36,206 bases of DNA, taken from positions 1 through 36,206 of the forward strand of contig JAJQCV010000053.1 of NCBI GenBank assembly GCA_021202525.1. Reading direction: 5' to 3'. Positions 7,582 to 16,362 of this stretch are shown in pieces. The stretch is from Akkermansiaceae bacterium. Lineage in GTDB: Bacteria; Verrucomicrobiota; Verrucomicrobiia; Verrucomicrobiales; Akkermansiaceae. Every line of letters starts with the position of its first letter. Position 1 is the stretch's first letter. A program made the translations under genes and the position numbers. The notes under the pieces are model-generated. The model did no database searches. It saw only the letters and a list, made by a program, of their open reading frames with translations, and was not told the origin of the DNA.

Positions 7582-8956
7582 GGGCGGGCATTTTTTCCAG
7601 GCCTTTCAGCATTTCCAGGAAGCTTCTGTGTGCCAGCCTCGTCTGGAACAGGCGGATGGCGATGATGGTGTAAATGATGTTGGGCATCCAGGCGCCCAGC
7701 CAGGTGGGCAGGTACCCGGCGGATGCCAGGGTGGGGAAGAATTCATACAGGAACAGCATGGCCGCCGCCAGGAACAGCGCAATGCCTATGCCGGACATCG
7801 TGGAGCGTCTCTGGAACGTGATGGCGGAGGGAATGGCGATGAACGTCAGGATGATGCAGGAAAACATGCGCGCAATTCTTACGTGCCACTCCGTTTCCAG
7901 GCTTCTGAGCTGCTTGGCGTTCGTGGAGCCCGCCCTGATGATTTCCTGCAGGGCCGGTGTTCCCTGGGTATCTACCCGGACATTGGGGGAGATTAGCTGC
8001 CACGGAGTTTCGGAATAAGGTTTCTTCCGCGTTTGATACCCGTCTCCGGAGAATAGGGGGACCTCGTTCAGTTCCCTGGGTTGCTGGGGATAGGCTCTTT
8101 CAATGGCATGGAGGAAGGTCCACGTTCTGGAATGCGGGTCCCAGGAGGCTTCGTCCGCGAACAGTTCGTATTCCATTTTTCCGGGGGCGCCGAATTGTTC
8201 TACGCGCACCTGCCTGAACGGTTCGCCCGGGGAGTCTATGTCGGGAGGATCGCCAATGTACCAGATTCGGGATTCGGCGTCGTTCTTGTAAATAATGCTC
8301 CGGGAGTCGTCATTGTTGTTCTGGCTCAGGGAGGAGAACATGAGTCTTCTGTACAGTGTGGAATTCGGCGCCCAGTGAAACCCGAAGATGCCGAAGTAAA
8401 TGGCAGCGAAAACGGCTCCGATGATGACCGGGGAGTTGATCCGGAGGAGGGACCTGCCGGATTGCAGCATTCCGGTGATTTCCGAGGAGGAGGAAAGCTT
8501 GGTAAGCGCCCACAGCGTGCCCAGCAGCAGTGTGTAGGGCAGGATGAGGTTCAGGATCATGGGGAGCTGGCTCAGGTAAAAGCGGAAAGTCCCTTCCAGA
8601 GGGGATTCCAGATTCATCAGGTTCCCCACATTGTCCGAGAAGTCCCCGATGATGTAAATCAGGGTCAGGATGGCCGTGCACATCATGAATGCCGTGAACC
8701 AGGTGCGCGCCACGTACCTGTCCATGATACCGGAGCAGTTGTAGAGGAACATGCCCGCGGCGGGGAGAAAGCAGCCGAGGAGAATCAGCCAGGGGCGCAG
8801 AAGCTGTGCAAGAGGATATTCGGAAGGCGTGCCGGGGATTTCCCATTGCATCTGGGACCATTCCCGCGGCATCAGGAACCAGGCCGCCACGCCTCCCAGC
8901 ACAAGCAGGGCAAGGAATGTGAACCATTGGCGGAGATGTTGTGCCGGGTTTGCCAT
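7568..8956 (-). CDS. LptF/LptG (YjgP/YjgQ)-family permease
   Basis: Inner-membrane subunit type that, with LptB and partners, extracts lipopolysaccharide from the membrane and passes it to the periplasmic bridge. The family layout is clear: a membrane block with MDRYVARTWFTAFMMCTAILTLIYIIGDF and ILPYTLLLGTLWALTKLSSSSEITGMLQSG, a periplasmic beta-rich domain (about 215-350), and C-terminal helices (MFSCIILTFIAIPSAITFQRRS, then two further hydrophobic segments). 462 aa is long for LptF/G (about 350-400). The excess is an N-terminal block of two hydrophobic helices ahead of the usual first helix. A HAD hydrolase is coupled downstream. A second LptF/G paralogue is not in the window, so F versus G cannot be assigned. 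Confidence 0.85.
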   Translation of the reverse strand: MANPAQHLRQWFTFLALLVLGGVAAWFLMPREWSQMQWEIPGTPSEYPLAQLLRPWLILLGCFLPAAGMFLYNCSGIMDRYVARTWFTAFMMCTAILTLIYIIGDFSDNVGNLMNLESPLEGTFRFYLSQLPMILNLILPYTLLLGTLWALTKLSSSSEITGMLQSGRSLLRINSPVIIGAVFAAIYFGIFGFHWAPNSTLYRRLMFSSLSQNNNDDSRSIIYKNDAESRIWYIGDPPDIDSPGEPFRQVRVEQFGAPGKMEYELFADEASWDPHSRTWTFLHAIERAYPQQPRELNEVPLFSGDGYQTRKKPYSETPWQLISPNVRVDTQGTPALQEIIRAGSTNAKQLRSLETEWHVRIARMFSCIILTFIAIPSAITFQRRSTMSGIGIALFLAAAMLFLYEFFPTLASAGYLPTWLGAWMPNIIYTIIAIRLFQTRLAHRSFLEMLKGLEKMPAHDHP

Positions 8957-8988
8957 GAAAAAAAGTGTGGGCTAAGGATGCCAGATCA

Positions 8989-9020
8989 CGGAAGGGAAAT
9001 AAAGCGTTATTTCCCTTCCG
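8989..9020. repeat. Perfect 14-bp inverted repeat in the permease/hydrolase divergent region
   Basis: 8989-9002 pairs exactly with 9007-9020 around a 4-nt loop. It lies 33 nt upstream of the LptF/G-type permease start and within the 276-nt spacer shared with the divergent gene at 9233. It lacks a T tail for either gene, so it is more likely a leader hairpin or operator than a terminator. Confidence 0.6.
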
Positions 9021-9232
9021 GAAGTTGCGGAAAGCGGCTCAATCTCCGGTGGCGGCAGGAGAAGCGGTGCCTGCCGGTGCGTTCACGGTGCGGACGCACG
9101 CCTCCGGAAATGCCGGAGATGCCGCATTTTGCGAGGTCCCGGGAATCTCCCGATAGAAGTTGGTGGTTGTCAACGTAGTCTGGATGGGATAAAAGTTTTC
9201 CCGTCAACAATTTTCCGGGTGCTTCCTTTTCC

Positions 9233-10345
9233 ATGTTCAAGCGTCTTGTTCAACTATTCTTCCTGCTCGTGCTTGTTGCGGTGGCCGGGCTGGTGTGGTT
9301 TTCCTGGTACGCCTCCACGCCGCTGCTGGTTCCGGTGGGAGCGGCGGAAAGTTCTGTTCCCGCTTCCGGAGAGTCCATGATTATGGAGCCTGTGGAGGCC
9401 GTTTCCGCCGACGGTACGGCGATTTCCGGCTATCTGGTGCGCCCCCGCCTGTCCGGCGCGCTGACGCCGCGCCAGAACCGCGTGAGGGACGCCCTGAAGC
9501 TGCGGGGCAACATGCCGCATCTGGATGAAAAGCCGGAACTGGTGGTGATTTGCACCTCCTGGGACAACGGCGTGCAGGGTTCCCTTCCTCTGGCGGAAGG
9601 CCTGACCGGAGCCGGATATTCCTGCCTGGTCTGGAATCCCCGTGGCAGGGACAATGCGCGGCCATACTGCACGTACGGATTGAAGGAGTATGCCGACGTT
9701 ACCGCCCTGCTTGACGCCGTGGGAGAGAAAACGGGAGGTTTGCCGCCCGTGGCCGCCGTGGGGCAGGGGTTCGGGGCGGCCGTGCTGTTGAAGGCCGCTT
9801 CCGAAGACCCCCGCATCCGCTGCATGGTGTCCATGGACTGCTTCCCCTCCTTGAAGACGGTGGCGATGCGGGAGATGGAGCAGGAGTGGGGGAAACCGCT
9901 GTGCTATCCCGCTTTCTGGCTCATGGATGCCGGGGTGGCGTGGCGTGCGGATTTCAGCACGTTTGACGTGGCTCCGGTGGATTATGCCCTGAAACTGGAT
10001 TATCCGGCCATGGTCGTCTGTACCAACCAGTATTTTTTTTCCACCCTGGAAGATTCCTTGAGCATTTACGATTCCCTGAAGGACGACAAGAAGCAGCTTT
10101 ATGAATCCATCCGGGAAGGGGAGCCCTACGGAACGAAGGAGCGGACCTTCCTCCATGTCATTGAAGGAAAGAAGGGTGAGAAATTTGAGAAAACCTATAA
10201 AGTCAACGTGTATGATGGGGATGACGAGCTGCAGGCTGGCATTGCGGAGTGGATTCATGACAATACCCGCATGCCCATGCCCAGGGTGCTGATGAATGAA
10301 TCCTACCGTTTTCCCGTGACGGCTGCGGCCCCGTCCGGCAGATGA
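9233..10345 (+). CDS. Membrane-anchored alpha/beta-hydrolase-fold protein lacking the nucleophile serine
   Basis: 370 aa with an N-terminal hydrophobic anchor or uncleaved signal (residues 4-26) and an extracytoplasmic alpha/beta-hydrolase-like domain. The strand-turn patterns LVVICTSWDNG, YSCLVWNPRGRDNA and PPVAAVGQGFGAAVLLKAAS follow the fold. The nucleophile elbow, normally GxSxG, reads GQGFG with Gly179 where the catalytic Ser should be, so ordinary esterase or peptidase chemistry is unlikely. A late segment (YDGDDELQAGIAEWIHDN) contains no clear catalytic His. It is the first gene of an apparent operon with the OmpA-domain gene (22-nt gap) and a HAD phosphatase. A structural or binding role is an inference. 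Confidence 0.65.
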   Translation: MFKRLVQLFFLLVLVAVAGLVWFSWYASTPLLVPVGAAESSVPASGESMIMEPVEAVSADGTAISGYLVRPRLSGALTPRQNRVRDALKLRGNMPHLDEKPELVVICTSWDNGVQGSLPLAEGLTGAGYSCLVWNPRGRDNARPYCTYGLKEYADVTALLDAVGEKTGGLPPVAAVGQGFGAAVLLKAASEDPRIRCMVSMDCFPSLKTVAMREMEQEWGKPLCYPAFWLMDAGVAWRADFSTFDVAPVDYALKLDYPAMVVCTNQYFFSTLEDSLSIYDSLKDDKKQLYESIREGEPYGTKERTFLHVIEGKKGEKFEKTYKVNVYDGDDELQAGIAEWIHDNTRMPMPRVLMNESYRFPVTAAAPSGR

Positions 10346-10367
10346 GCCGTGCTCCCCGTTTTGTTTC

Positions 10368-11801
10368 ATGGTGCAGCATAGTGAATATCCCGTGAGTGAG
10401 TATCAGGACAACAGCGGAGAACTCCGCGAAAACCGCCGCAGGCGCAGCCGTTTCATTCTGCCTGCGCCGCGCCATTTGGCGGCTGTGGCCGTGGGGGGCG
10501 TTCTGGCGGCGCTGCTGGTGCATTATCTCGGATTTATTGTTCTGAGCTGGTTCGACCTGGGGATTCATGTCCACAAGACTGTCGCGGAGGAGCCGGCTTC
10601 AAAGCCGCTTCCTGAGAAAATCGTTCTGAAGGCGGACGACCGTCCGGCTCCGGACGTGACGGAAATTCCTGAAATGCCGGTGGTTGAGCAGATCAAGGAA
10701 TTGCCCCCTCCGGAACTGCCCGATCTGGAGGACATGCTTCCGGAACAGGTGGTGATTGCACCGGGAGAAACCAGTTTTTCCGCTGATCCCGTCTCTCCGT
10801 CCCCTCCGGAATCCCTCTCCCCCCAAATGCCCCTGGTGGACATGAAATCCATTGCCCAGGGGCTTCCGGAGCTTTCCCCTCCGGAAGCGCTGAAGCCTTC
10901 CGCCAGTCCGGCGACTGTCAAGACAGCGGAGCCGGAGATGGTCAATCCGGATGAATGGTACAATAACAAGCTGAAGGGCGCAGGCGGCCAGGACGATTCC
11001 CATTTGCCGGATGGCAGCAAGTCCCTAGCCCAGCTGATGGCCCAGTCCAATTTGGGGAAGGACAGCGGGTACAGCAGGCTGGGGGCGGATCTCCTGTTTG
11101 AGTACAACAAGGCGGTAATGAAGAATTCCGCCCGTCTCAGCATGCTCCAGCTTGCGGGGCTGATGATGAAGAATCCGGACACGATTTTCATTGTGGAGGG
11201 GCACACGGACAGTTTCGGCTCCGAGGAATATAACGCCGTGCTTTCCCTCATGCGGGCGAACGCGGTGCGCCAGTGGCTGCTGGATAACGGCATTTCACTG
11301 ACGCGGCCCAACGGGGAATGCAGGCTGTACATCAGGGCTTGCGGGGCTTCCCGCCCCGTGGTGTCCACCAGGGGGGACCAGAATGCGCAGGCCGCCAACC
11401 GGCGCGTGGAAATCCACATGCGCAAGCCGGGAGAGGAGATTCCCGCCGGCAGTCTTCCCGTTACCCATGCCGTGGACATGAACACGCCCATCGCCCGCCA
11501 GGTGCGCGCGGGCGTGGGGGCCAAAGCGAAGATTCCCGCCGCGGCGGAAGGCCGTCCCGCCGTTTCCTCTCCGCCCGCCCGTCCTGCCGCTCCTGCCGCT
11601 CCTGCCGTGAAACCTCCGGCAAGCCCCCAGCCGCAGAAGGAACGGATTCCCGTGGCAGAGCCTGTGCCTGAAACCATCCCGTCCGCGGAACCGGTGGAGG
11701 AGGATATTCCCAATGCCGAACCGGTGGAAGACGACATTCCGCTGGCGGAACCCGTGGTGGAAGCGAGCGGTGCTGTGGGAATGAAGGGAGGACTGGCCTG
11801 A
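10368..11801 (+). CDS. OmpA-domain protein with inner-membrane anchor and Pro-rich linkers
   Basis: 477 aa. A cytoplasmic basic stretch (ENRRRRSRF) precedes one transmembrane helix (about 37-60). A long Pro/Glu-rich periplasmic linker follows, then an OmpA-C peptidoglycan-binding domain (about 240-350) with LLFEYNKAVMK, IFIVEGHTDSFGSEEYNAVLSLMRANAVRQWL and NRRVEIHM. OmpA-C domains bind the diaminopimelate of peptidoglycan. The C-terminus is low complexity: an Ala/Pro block, then a degenerate tandem repeat with the unit I-P-x-A-E-P-V (about four copies). The topology (anchor, linker, OmpA-C) resembles MotB/Pal-like cell-wall tethers rather than an outer-membrane barrel. It ends one base before the next ATG, so it is clearly operonic. 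Confidence 0.8.
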   Translation: MVQHSEYPVSEYQDNSGELRENRRRRSRFILPAPRHLAAVAVGGVLAALLVHYLGFIVLSWFDLGIHVHKTVAEEPASKPLPEKIVLKADDRPAPDVTEIPEMPVVEQIKELPPPELPDLEDMLPEQVVIAPGETSFSADPVSPSPPESLSPQMPLVDMKSIAQGLPELSPPEALKPSASPATVKTAEPEMVNPDEWYNNKLKGAGGQDDSHLPDGSKSLAQLMAQSNLGKDSGYSRLGADLLFEYNKAVMKNSARLSMLQLAGLMMKNPDTIFIVEGHTDSFGSEEYNAVLSLMRANAVRQWLLDNGISLTRPNGECRLYIRACGASRPVVSTRGDQNAQAANRRVEIHMRKPGEEIPAGSLPVTHAVDMNTPIARQVRAGVGAKAKIPAAAEGRPAVSSPPARPAAPAAPAVKPPASPQPQKERIPVAEPVPETIPSAEPVEEDIPNAEPVEDDIPLAEPVVEASGAVGMKGGLA

Positions 11802-11802
11802 G

Positions 11803-12711
11803 ATGGAATTGATGCGTTTTCTTCCGGTCCGGGCACTTCCGCTGCCCGAAGAGTCCCGGTACCTTTTTTCGTTCGATTTTGACGATACCCTGTTCACCCT
11901 GGGCGGTCCTGCCGGGGAGCGCCGCAGTTTTTTCCGCCTCATGCGTGCGCTCCGGGCGCGCTACGGCGTGCTTTGGGGCATCAATACGGGACGTGACCCG
12001 GTTTACCTGAGGGAGGGCCTGATGGACATGTTTCAGGATGATCCGGAAGCGTTTGCTCCGGATTTTACCGTGACCATGGAACGCAACGTCCATCTGGCGG
12101 ATGCGGAAGGCCGCCTGATGCCCGGCGTGTGCTGGAACGATGCATGTGCGGTTGCCCATGATTCCCTGTTCAGCCGGTATGGCCGCATGCTGGAGGAGCT
12201 GATGGAGCATTTGGAAAAGCAGTTTTCCGGGCTGGAGCTCCAGAGGCAGCAGCATGACGCCTTTTCCCTGGTGGTGAACGATGCCCGGGGTTTGGATGCC
12301 GTGTCCGGCGTGATTCATGGAACGGTGGCCCCTTACGAGGAAATCGTCACGCAGAGGGCGGGGCCTTACCTGCGTTTCAGCCACCGAGATTACAACAAGG
12401 GAACGGCTCTGGCTTTTGTAGCGTCCCGGTTCGGCATTCCGCATGCTCATGCGGCCATTTTCGGCGACGGGCACAATGACCTGGACGCCATGAGGAATTT
12501 GCCGGAAGCGTTCCGTTGCTGTCCGTCCAATGCGGCGGATGAAGTGAAGGCCATGGTCGTTTCCGGCCACGGCTACATCAGTTCAAAAGCGCGAACCATG
12601 GGAGTTCTGGACGGTCTGGTGAACGGGGCTCTTCTGCATTTCGGCATGGGGCCGGATGTCTTGAAGGCGGCGGAACGGAAACGGGGTGCGGATGAACCGC
12701 TTGGCGAATGA
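11803..12711 (+). CDS. HAD-superfamily phosphatase (Cof / sucrose-phosphatase-like, subfamily IIB)
   Basis: 302 aa. Motif I is SFDFDDTLF (D25 and D27 flank the phosphoryl site), motif II NTGRD, motif III the Lys in NKGTALAFVASRFGI, motif IV FGDGHNDLDAM. The C2-type cap (about 90-200) and the NKG...GDGHND spacing place it in the IIB group, which dephosphorylates sugar phosphates and other small phosphates. The start lies one nucleotide after the stop of the OmpA-domain gene, so it is translationally coupled. Its place at the end of an envelope-gene operon hints at a cell-surface saccharide pathway, but this is only context. Confidence 0.85.
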   Translation: MELMRFLPVRALPLPEESRYLFSFDFDDTLFTLGGPAGERRSFFRLMRALRARYGVLWGINTGRDPVYLREGLMDMFQDDPEAFAPDFTVTMERNVHLADAEGRLMPGVCWNDACAVAHDSLFSRYGRMLEELMEHLEKQFSGLELQRQQHDAFSLVVNDARGLDAVSGVIHGTVAPYEEIVTQRAGPYLRFSHRDYNKGTALAFVASRFGIPHAHAAIFGDGHNDLDAMRNLPEAFRCCPSNAADEVKAMVVSGHGYISSKARTMGVLDGLVNGALLHFGMGPDVLKAAERKRGADEPLGE

Positions 12712-12827
12712 GCTTCTTTGCCGGGGATTGAGACGCGGTGCATTATATTGTGCAAGGGACGGAAAGAATCCTGTTGACAAGGTCCTTTTCCCATGCAGGA
12801 ATAATGTAAATCTTTATTTCTAATTCC

Positions 12828-14768
12828 ATGCATGTTTCTTCGTTGGCCCGCAAGGCAGGCAGGGGCTCTGCCGTAGGATGGTTCCTGGTATTGCTGTTGA
12901 TTTGCGGCGTCGGCGCTGGGTATTATCTGTATCAGGACAACCAGGAAAAGAAAAGGGTGGCGCAGGAGTTGACCGCTGAACGCCAGGCAAAGGAGAAAGC
13001 CATGAAGGCCGCCGCTGAAAAACAGAGAAAGCAGCGGGAAAAGGAAATAAGGGAACGCCGGGAGAAGGAGCGGCAAGCCGCCGAACTGGCCAGGGAGGAA
13101 GCGAGGAAGAAGAAGGAGGCCCTGGAACGGGAGGCGGCGCAAAAGCTTCAGGAGCAGGCCAGGCGGGAGGAAGCGGAAAAGAGGAGGAGGGAAGAGCTGG
13201 AACGCCGTGAGCGGGAGGAACAGGAGCGCCGGCAGGAAGAACCCGCCGAGGAGGAAGAGCCGGAACCCGAGGGGCGCTTTCCGCAGCCCGTCAAGAATCC
13301 CATGCCGGATCTTTCCGTGTACGCCACCGTTTGCAAGGATGAAATACCGATGGATGCCGACAAGCCCTTGGAAACATGGTCATGGGACAAGACTGAAAAA
13401 TTGGCCGGCATGGAGGAATTCCCTTCCGGAAGTACACCGTGGAAAAGAGGGACGGATGACAAGCGCATGGATGACCTGCTGGAAAGGTGCCGTTCCTGGA
13501 AGGACGACAAGCCTTCCTCCCTGAAGGCCTGCCCGGCGGCAAAGGATTTTCCCGGAGCTCCGGAGGACGGCGCTCCGCTCGTGAGGCGCACGGTGGAGAT
13601 AGATTCCAACATCACGGGCTGGCACAGCACGGGTCTGTATGCCCCGCCGGGAGCGGAAATTTCATGTTCCCTGTCCGGGGCGCCCAAGGAGAGTTCTCTC
13701 GGAATCCGCATCGGGTGCCATACGGACAGCCTGCACAAGCTGGATGCCTGGAGAAGGGTTCCGGAAATAACGGTGCAGGTTCCGGCGGACCGGGGGCGCG
13801 TGAAGCTGGTGAACCCGATGGGCGGCCTGGTGTATGTGAACGTGGGCAAGCGTTCCAAGAGGGGACGGACCTTCAAGGTGCAGATTTCCGGAGCTACTCC
13901 GGCGCCTCTCTTTATTCTGGGGGTGACCACTCCGGAACAGTGGGCGGCTCAGTTGGAAAATTGCAAGGCCCCGTGGGGGGAAATCCGCATGCCGCGCCTG
14001 GTGATGACCATGCCGGTGGAGCAGTTGAAACGCTGCCCCGACGTTCAGAAGGTGGCGGAATTCCTGCAAAAGAACATGGCGCTCCAGGATTGGATCATGG
14101 GGTGGGATACCAAGCCGGACCGCCTTCATCATCCCATGCGCTTTGTCGTGGACAGGCAGATTTCCGCAGGGGCCGGGCACTCCGGCTATCCCGCCATGGC
14201 GACGACCGACTGGACGAATTCGATCGCCAGCGGCGCCATCGTCAATTCCGGAAGCTGGGGGCTTTGGCATGAACTGGGGCACAATCATCAGGCGCCTCCG
14301 TTCACGATGGAGGGGCAGACGGAAGTTTCCGTCAACATTTTCTCCATGCTCTGTGAAGTGATGGGGACGGGCAAGAATTATGAGTCCTGCTGGGGTGGGG
14401 GCATGGGGCCGTACGGCATGAGCTCCGAACTGAAGAAATATTTTACCGGAAGCCAGACTTACAGGGACGCGCCCAACAAGGTGCAGCTCTTCTTCTGGGT
14501 GGAGCTGATGTACCATCTGGGGTTTGACGCCTTCCGGCAGGTGGCCCTGCAATACCATGACAAGCCTTACGACAACGGCAAGTTGAGCGATGAAAAGAAA
14601 TGGGAATGGGTGATGTCCGCCTTTTCCAAGGTGACGGGGAAGAACATGGGACCCTTCTTTGAAATCTGGCGCATGCCGGTTTCCGAACACGCCCGGGCCA
14701 AAATGAAAAGTCTGCCTGTCTGGCTGCCTTCCGGTGATTATCCCGCCTGCTATACTCGGGAGGAATAG
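12828..14768 (+). CDS. M60-family (enhancin/mucinase-like) zinc metallopeptidase with membrane anchor and coiled-coil stalk
   Basis: 646 aa. One transmembrane helix (about 17-36) is followed by a very long, highly charged Lys/Glu/Arg helix (about 38-150, a predicted coiled coil), an acidic Pro/Glu spacer, a beta-sandwich region (about 250-365, the M60 N-terminal domain) and the catalytic domain. Zinc site: HELGHNH with His481, Glu482 and His485, and Glu499 in TEVSVNIFS as the third ligand, matching the gluzincin HExxH-x(8-28)-E pattern of PF13402. Family members, including several from Akkermansia, cleave mucins and O-glycoproteins. The anchor and stalk would hold the enzyme in the periplasm or project it outward rather than release it. 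Upstream, TTGACA at 12774-12779 is 20 nt from AATAAT, too far for a standard promoter. A native mucin-processing role is inferred. Confidence 0.87.
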   Translation: MHVSSLARKAGRGSAVGWFLVLLLICGVGAGYYLYQDNQEKKRVAQELTAERQAKEKAMKAAAEKQRKQREKEIRERREKERQAAELAREEARKKKEALEREAAQKLQEQARREEAEKRRREELERREREEQERRQEEPAEEEEPEPEGRFPQPVKNPMPDLSVYATVCKDEIPMDADKPLETWSWDKTEKLAGMEEFPSGSTPWKRGTDDKRMDDLLERCRSWKDDKPSSLKACPAAKDFPGAPEDGAPLVRRTVEIDSNITGWHSTGLYAPPGAEISCSLSGAPKESSLGIRIGCHTDSLHKLDAWRRVPEITVQVPADRGRVKLVNPMGGLVYVNVGKRSKRGRTFKVQISGATPAPLFILGVTTPEQWAAQLENCKAPWGEIRMPRLVMTMPVEQLKRCPDVQKVAEFLQKNMALQDWIMGWDTKPDRLHHPMRFVVDRQISAGAGHSGYPAMATTDWTNSIASGAIVNSGSWGLWHELGHNHQAPPFTMEGQTEVSVNIFSMLCEVMGTGKNYESCWGGGMGPYGMSSELKKYFTGSQTYRDAPNKVQLFFWVELMYHLGFDAFRQVALQYHDKPYDNGKLSDEKKWEWVMSAFSKVTGKNMGPFFEIWRMPVSEHARAKMKSLPVWLPSGDYPACYTREE

Positions 14769-14860
14769 AAAAGGGGAAATTGCCTGAAAACGGGCTTCTC
14801 CCCGGTGCCATATTCGCGTCTGGACGGTTCCGGCGGCGGAGATTAGGATGCCGGAGTTGA

Positions 14861-16111
14861 ATGAAATTGCTGAATGACTGGCTGGGCTTTTTCAAGCCCC
14901 TTCAGGTGAAGAACCTGCAAATTTTCTGGTCCGGGCAGGCGTGCGCCCTGATCGGAATGTGGCTGCAGGTTACGGCTATGGGCATTCTGGTTTACAGCAT
15001 TTCCGGCGGTTCCGCCACGGCGGTGGGTCTGCTGGCCGCCCTGAATGCGCTGCCCTTCTTTTTAGGGGGCATGTTGCTGGCCGGACTGGGCGACCGCTTT
15101 GACCGCCGCAAGCTGCTGATTGCCGTGCAATCCGTGCAATGGCTGGTGGCGGCGGTCCTGTTTCTTCTGACGTTTCTGGATGCCCTGCAATTGTGGCATT
15201 TGTATGCGGCGGGGCTGGTCATGGGCATCAACCAGACAGTGGGCTTTCCCACGCAACAGGCGTTTGTGGGGGACCTGATTCCCCGGAAGCAGCTCCAGGA
15301 GGCGGTGGGAATGTACTCCCTGGTCTTCAATACATGCAGGGCGGTGGGTCCGGCGCTGGCAGGCTACATCATTGCGGAATGGGGGGCGGCCACCGCTTTC
15401 GGCGGCAATGTCCTGGCCAGTCTTCCGCTGATCGGCTGCCTGGTTTCCCTGAAAGGCCGCATTTCCGAAGCTGCCGCGCCGAAAAAGCAGCGCGGTTCCG
15501 GCAGAAAGGGTTCCGGTCTCAAGGCGGTATTGTCCACCCGCAGCCTGCTGTTCATCATGATCAGCGCCTTGATCCAGAATATTTGCGGGCAGTCCCTCTA
15601 CCAGATCGTTCCAGCCCTGATGCACGGGAATCCCCGCAATACCGGACTGATACTGGGAGCGGTGGGGGCCGGAGCCATGGTCAGCATCCTGCTGGTAATG
15701 CCCTTTGCACGCAAGAGCGACAGGGTGGGGGCCAAGCTTTCTTCCGGCACCCTGTGGATGGGAAGTGCCCTTTGTGTGGCCGGCATTGTCAACGTGGTGG
15801 AGGTGCAGGCCCTGTGCTTCTTTTTTGCGGGCCTGGCTACCTCCACGCTGTTTGTCACTTCCTCTTCCGCCGTTCAGCTTCTGGCGCCTCCGGAAAGAAA
15901 ATCCGCCATTCTGGGGCTTTTCAGCATCGTCACGATCGGCGTGCAGCCGTTGGCCGCCATGGGCTGGGGTGCCATAGTGGATTCCCTGGGAGTGCAGGCG
16001 ACGATCATCATGGCCGGAGGGCTGGAAGCCCTGTTCTCCGTCTGGATGCTCAGCGTGCCTTTCTGGCGCAATTTCAGGTTTACTCCGGATGACTGTCCGG
16101 AAGGAGCGTGA
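14861..16111 (+). CDS. MFS transporter (EntS/MFS_3-like exporter)
   Basis: 416 aa with about 12 hydrophobic segments. It contains the family marker between helices 2 and 3 (GLGDRFDRRKLLIAVQ), the early IFWSGQACALIGMWLQVTAMGILVYSISGG and the FPTQQAFVGDLIPRKQLQEAVGMYS loop. These features are typical of the MFS_3 group, which includes the enterobactin exporter EntS and many uncharacterised drug or metabolite exporters. A basic cytoplasmic loop (KKQRGSGRKGSG, about 206-217) separates the two six-helix halves. It follows the M60 gene by 92 nt in the same direction and converges on the phosphatase gene at 16363. Substrate unknown. Confidence 0.85.
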   Translation: MKLLNDWLGFFKPLQVKNLQIFWSGQACALIGMWLQVTAMGILVYSISGGSATAVGLLAALNALPFFLGGMLLAGLGDRFDRRKLLIAVQSVQWLVAAVLFLLTFLDALQLWHLYAAGLVMGINQTVGFPTQQAFVGDLIPRKQLQEAVGMYSLVFNTCRAVGPALAGYIIAEWGAATAFGGNVLASLPLIGCLVSLKGRISEAAAPKKQRGSGRKGSGLKAVLSTRSLLFIMISALIQNICGQSLYQIVPALMHGNPRNTGLILGAVGAGAMVSILLVMPFARKSDRVGAKLSSGTLWMGSALCVAGIVNVVEVQALCFFFAGLATSTLFVTSSSAVQLLAPPERKSAILGLFSIVTIGVQPLAAMGWGAIVDSLGVQATIIMAGGLEALFSVWMLSVPFWRNFRFTPDDCPEGA

Positions 16112-16362
16112 CGTATCATTGCTGTGCGCCGGCGGTGTTCCCTTTCATGTTCCGCCTGGGGATTTTCCATGGAGAAAGATACTCGCATTTCTTTGAAGGA
16201 AAGGCGTGCAGGGGGGAATATGGGGAAATGGCTCCCTTCACTGCGGGAGGCCGTGAAGATACCGGGCAGGATGCCGGCTTTTCCGCGGACGGTTCCATGA
16301 CCGCGCGGGCACAGGGAAGAAACCCGGGTTTGAAAAGTATCCGGAAACGGAGAGTCCGGCAA

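Noticed and set aside
12774-12805. TTGACA ahead of the M60 gene as a promoter
   Set aside because: The nearest -10-like AATAAT is 20 nt away, beyond the normal 16-18 nt. Mentioned in the gene entry only.
16320-16331. 12-bp palindrome AAACCCGGGTTT between convergent genes
   Set aside because: Short, without T tail or promoter context; it may be chance or a weak terminator element, so no call is made.
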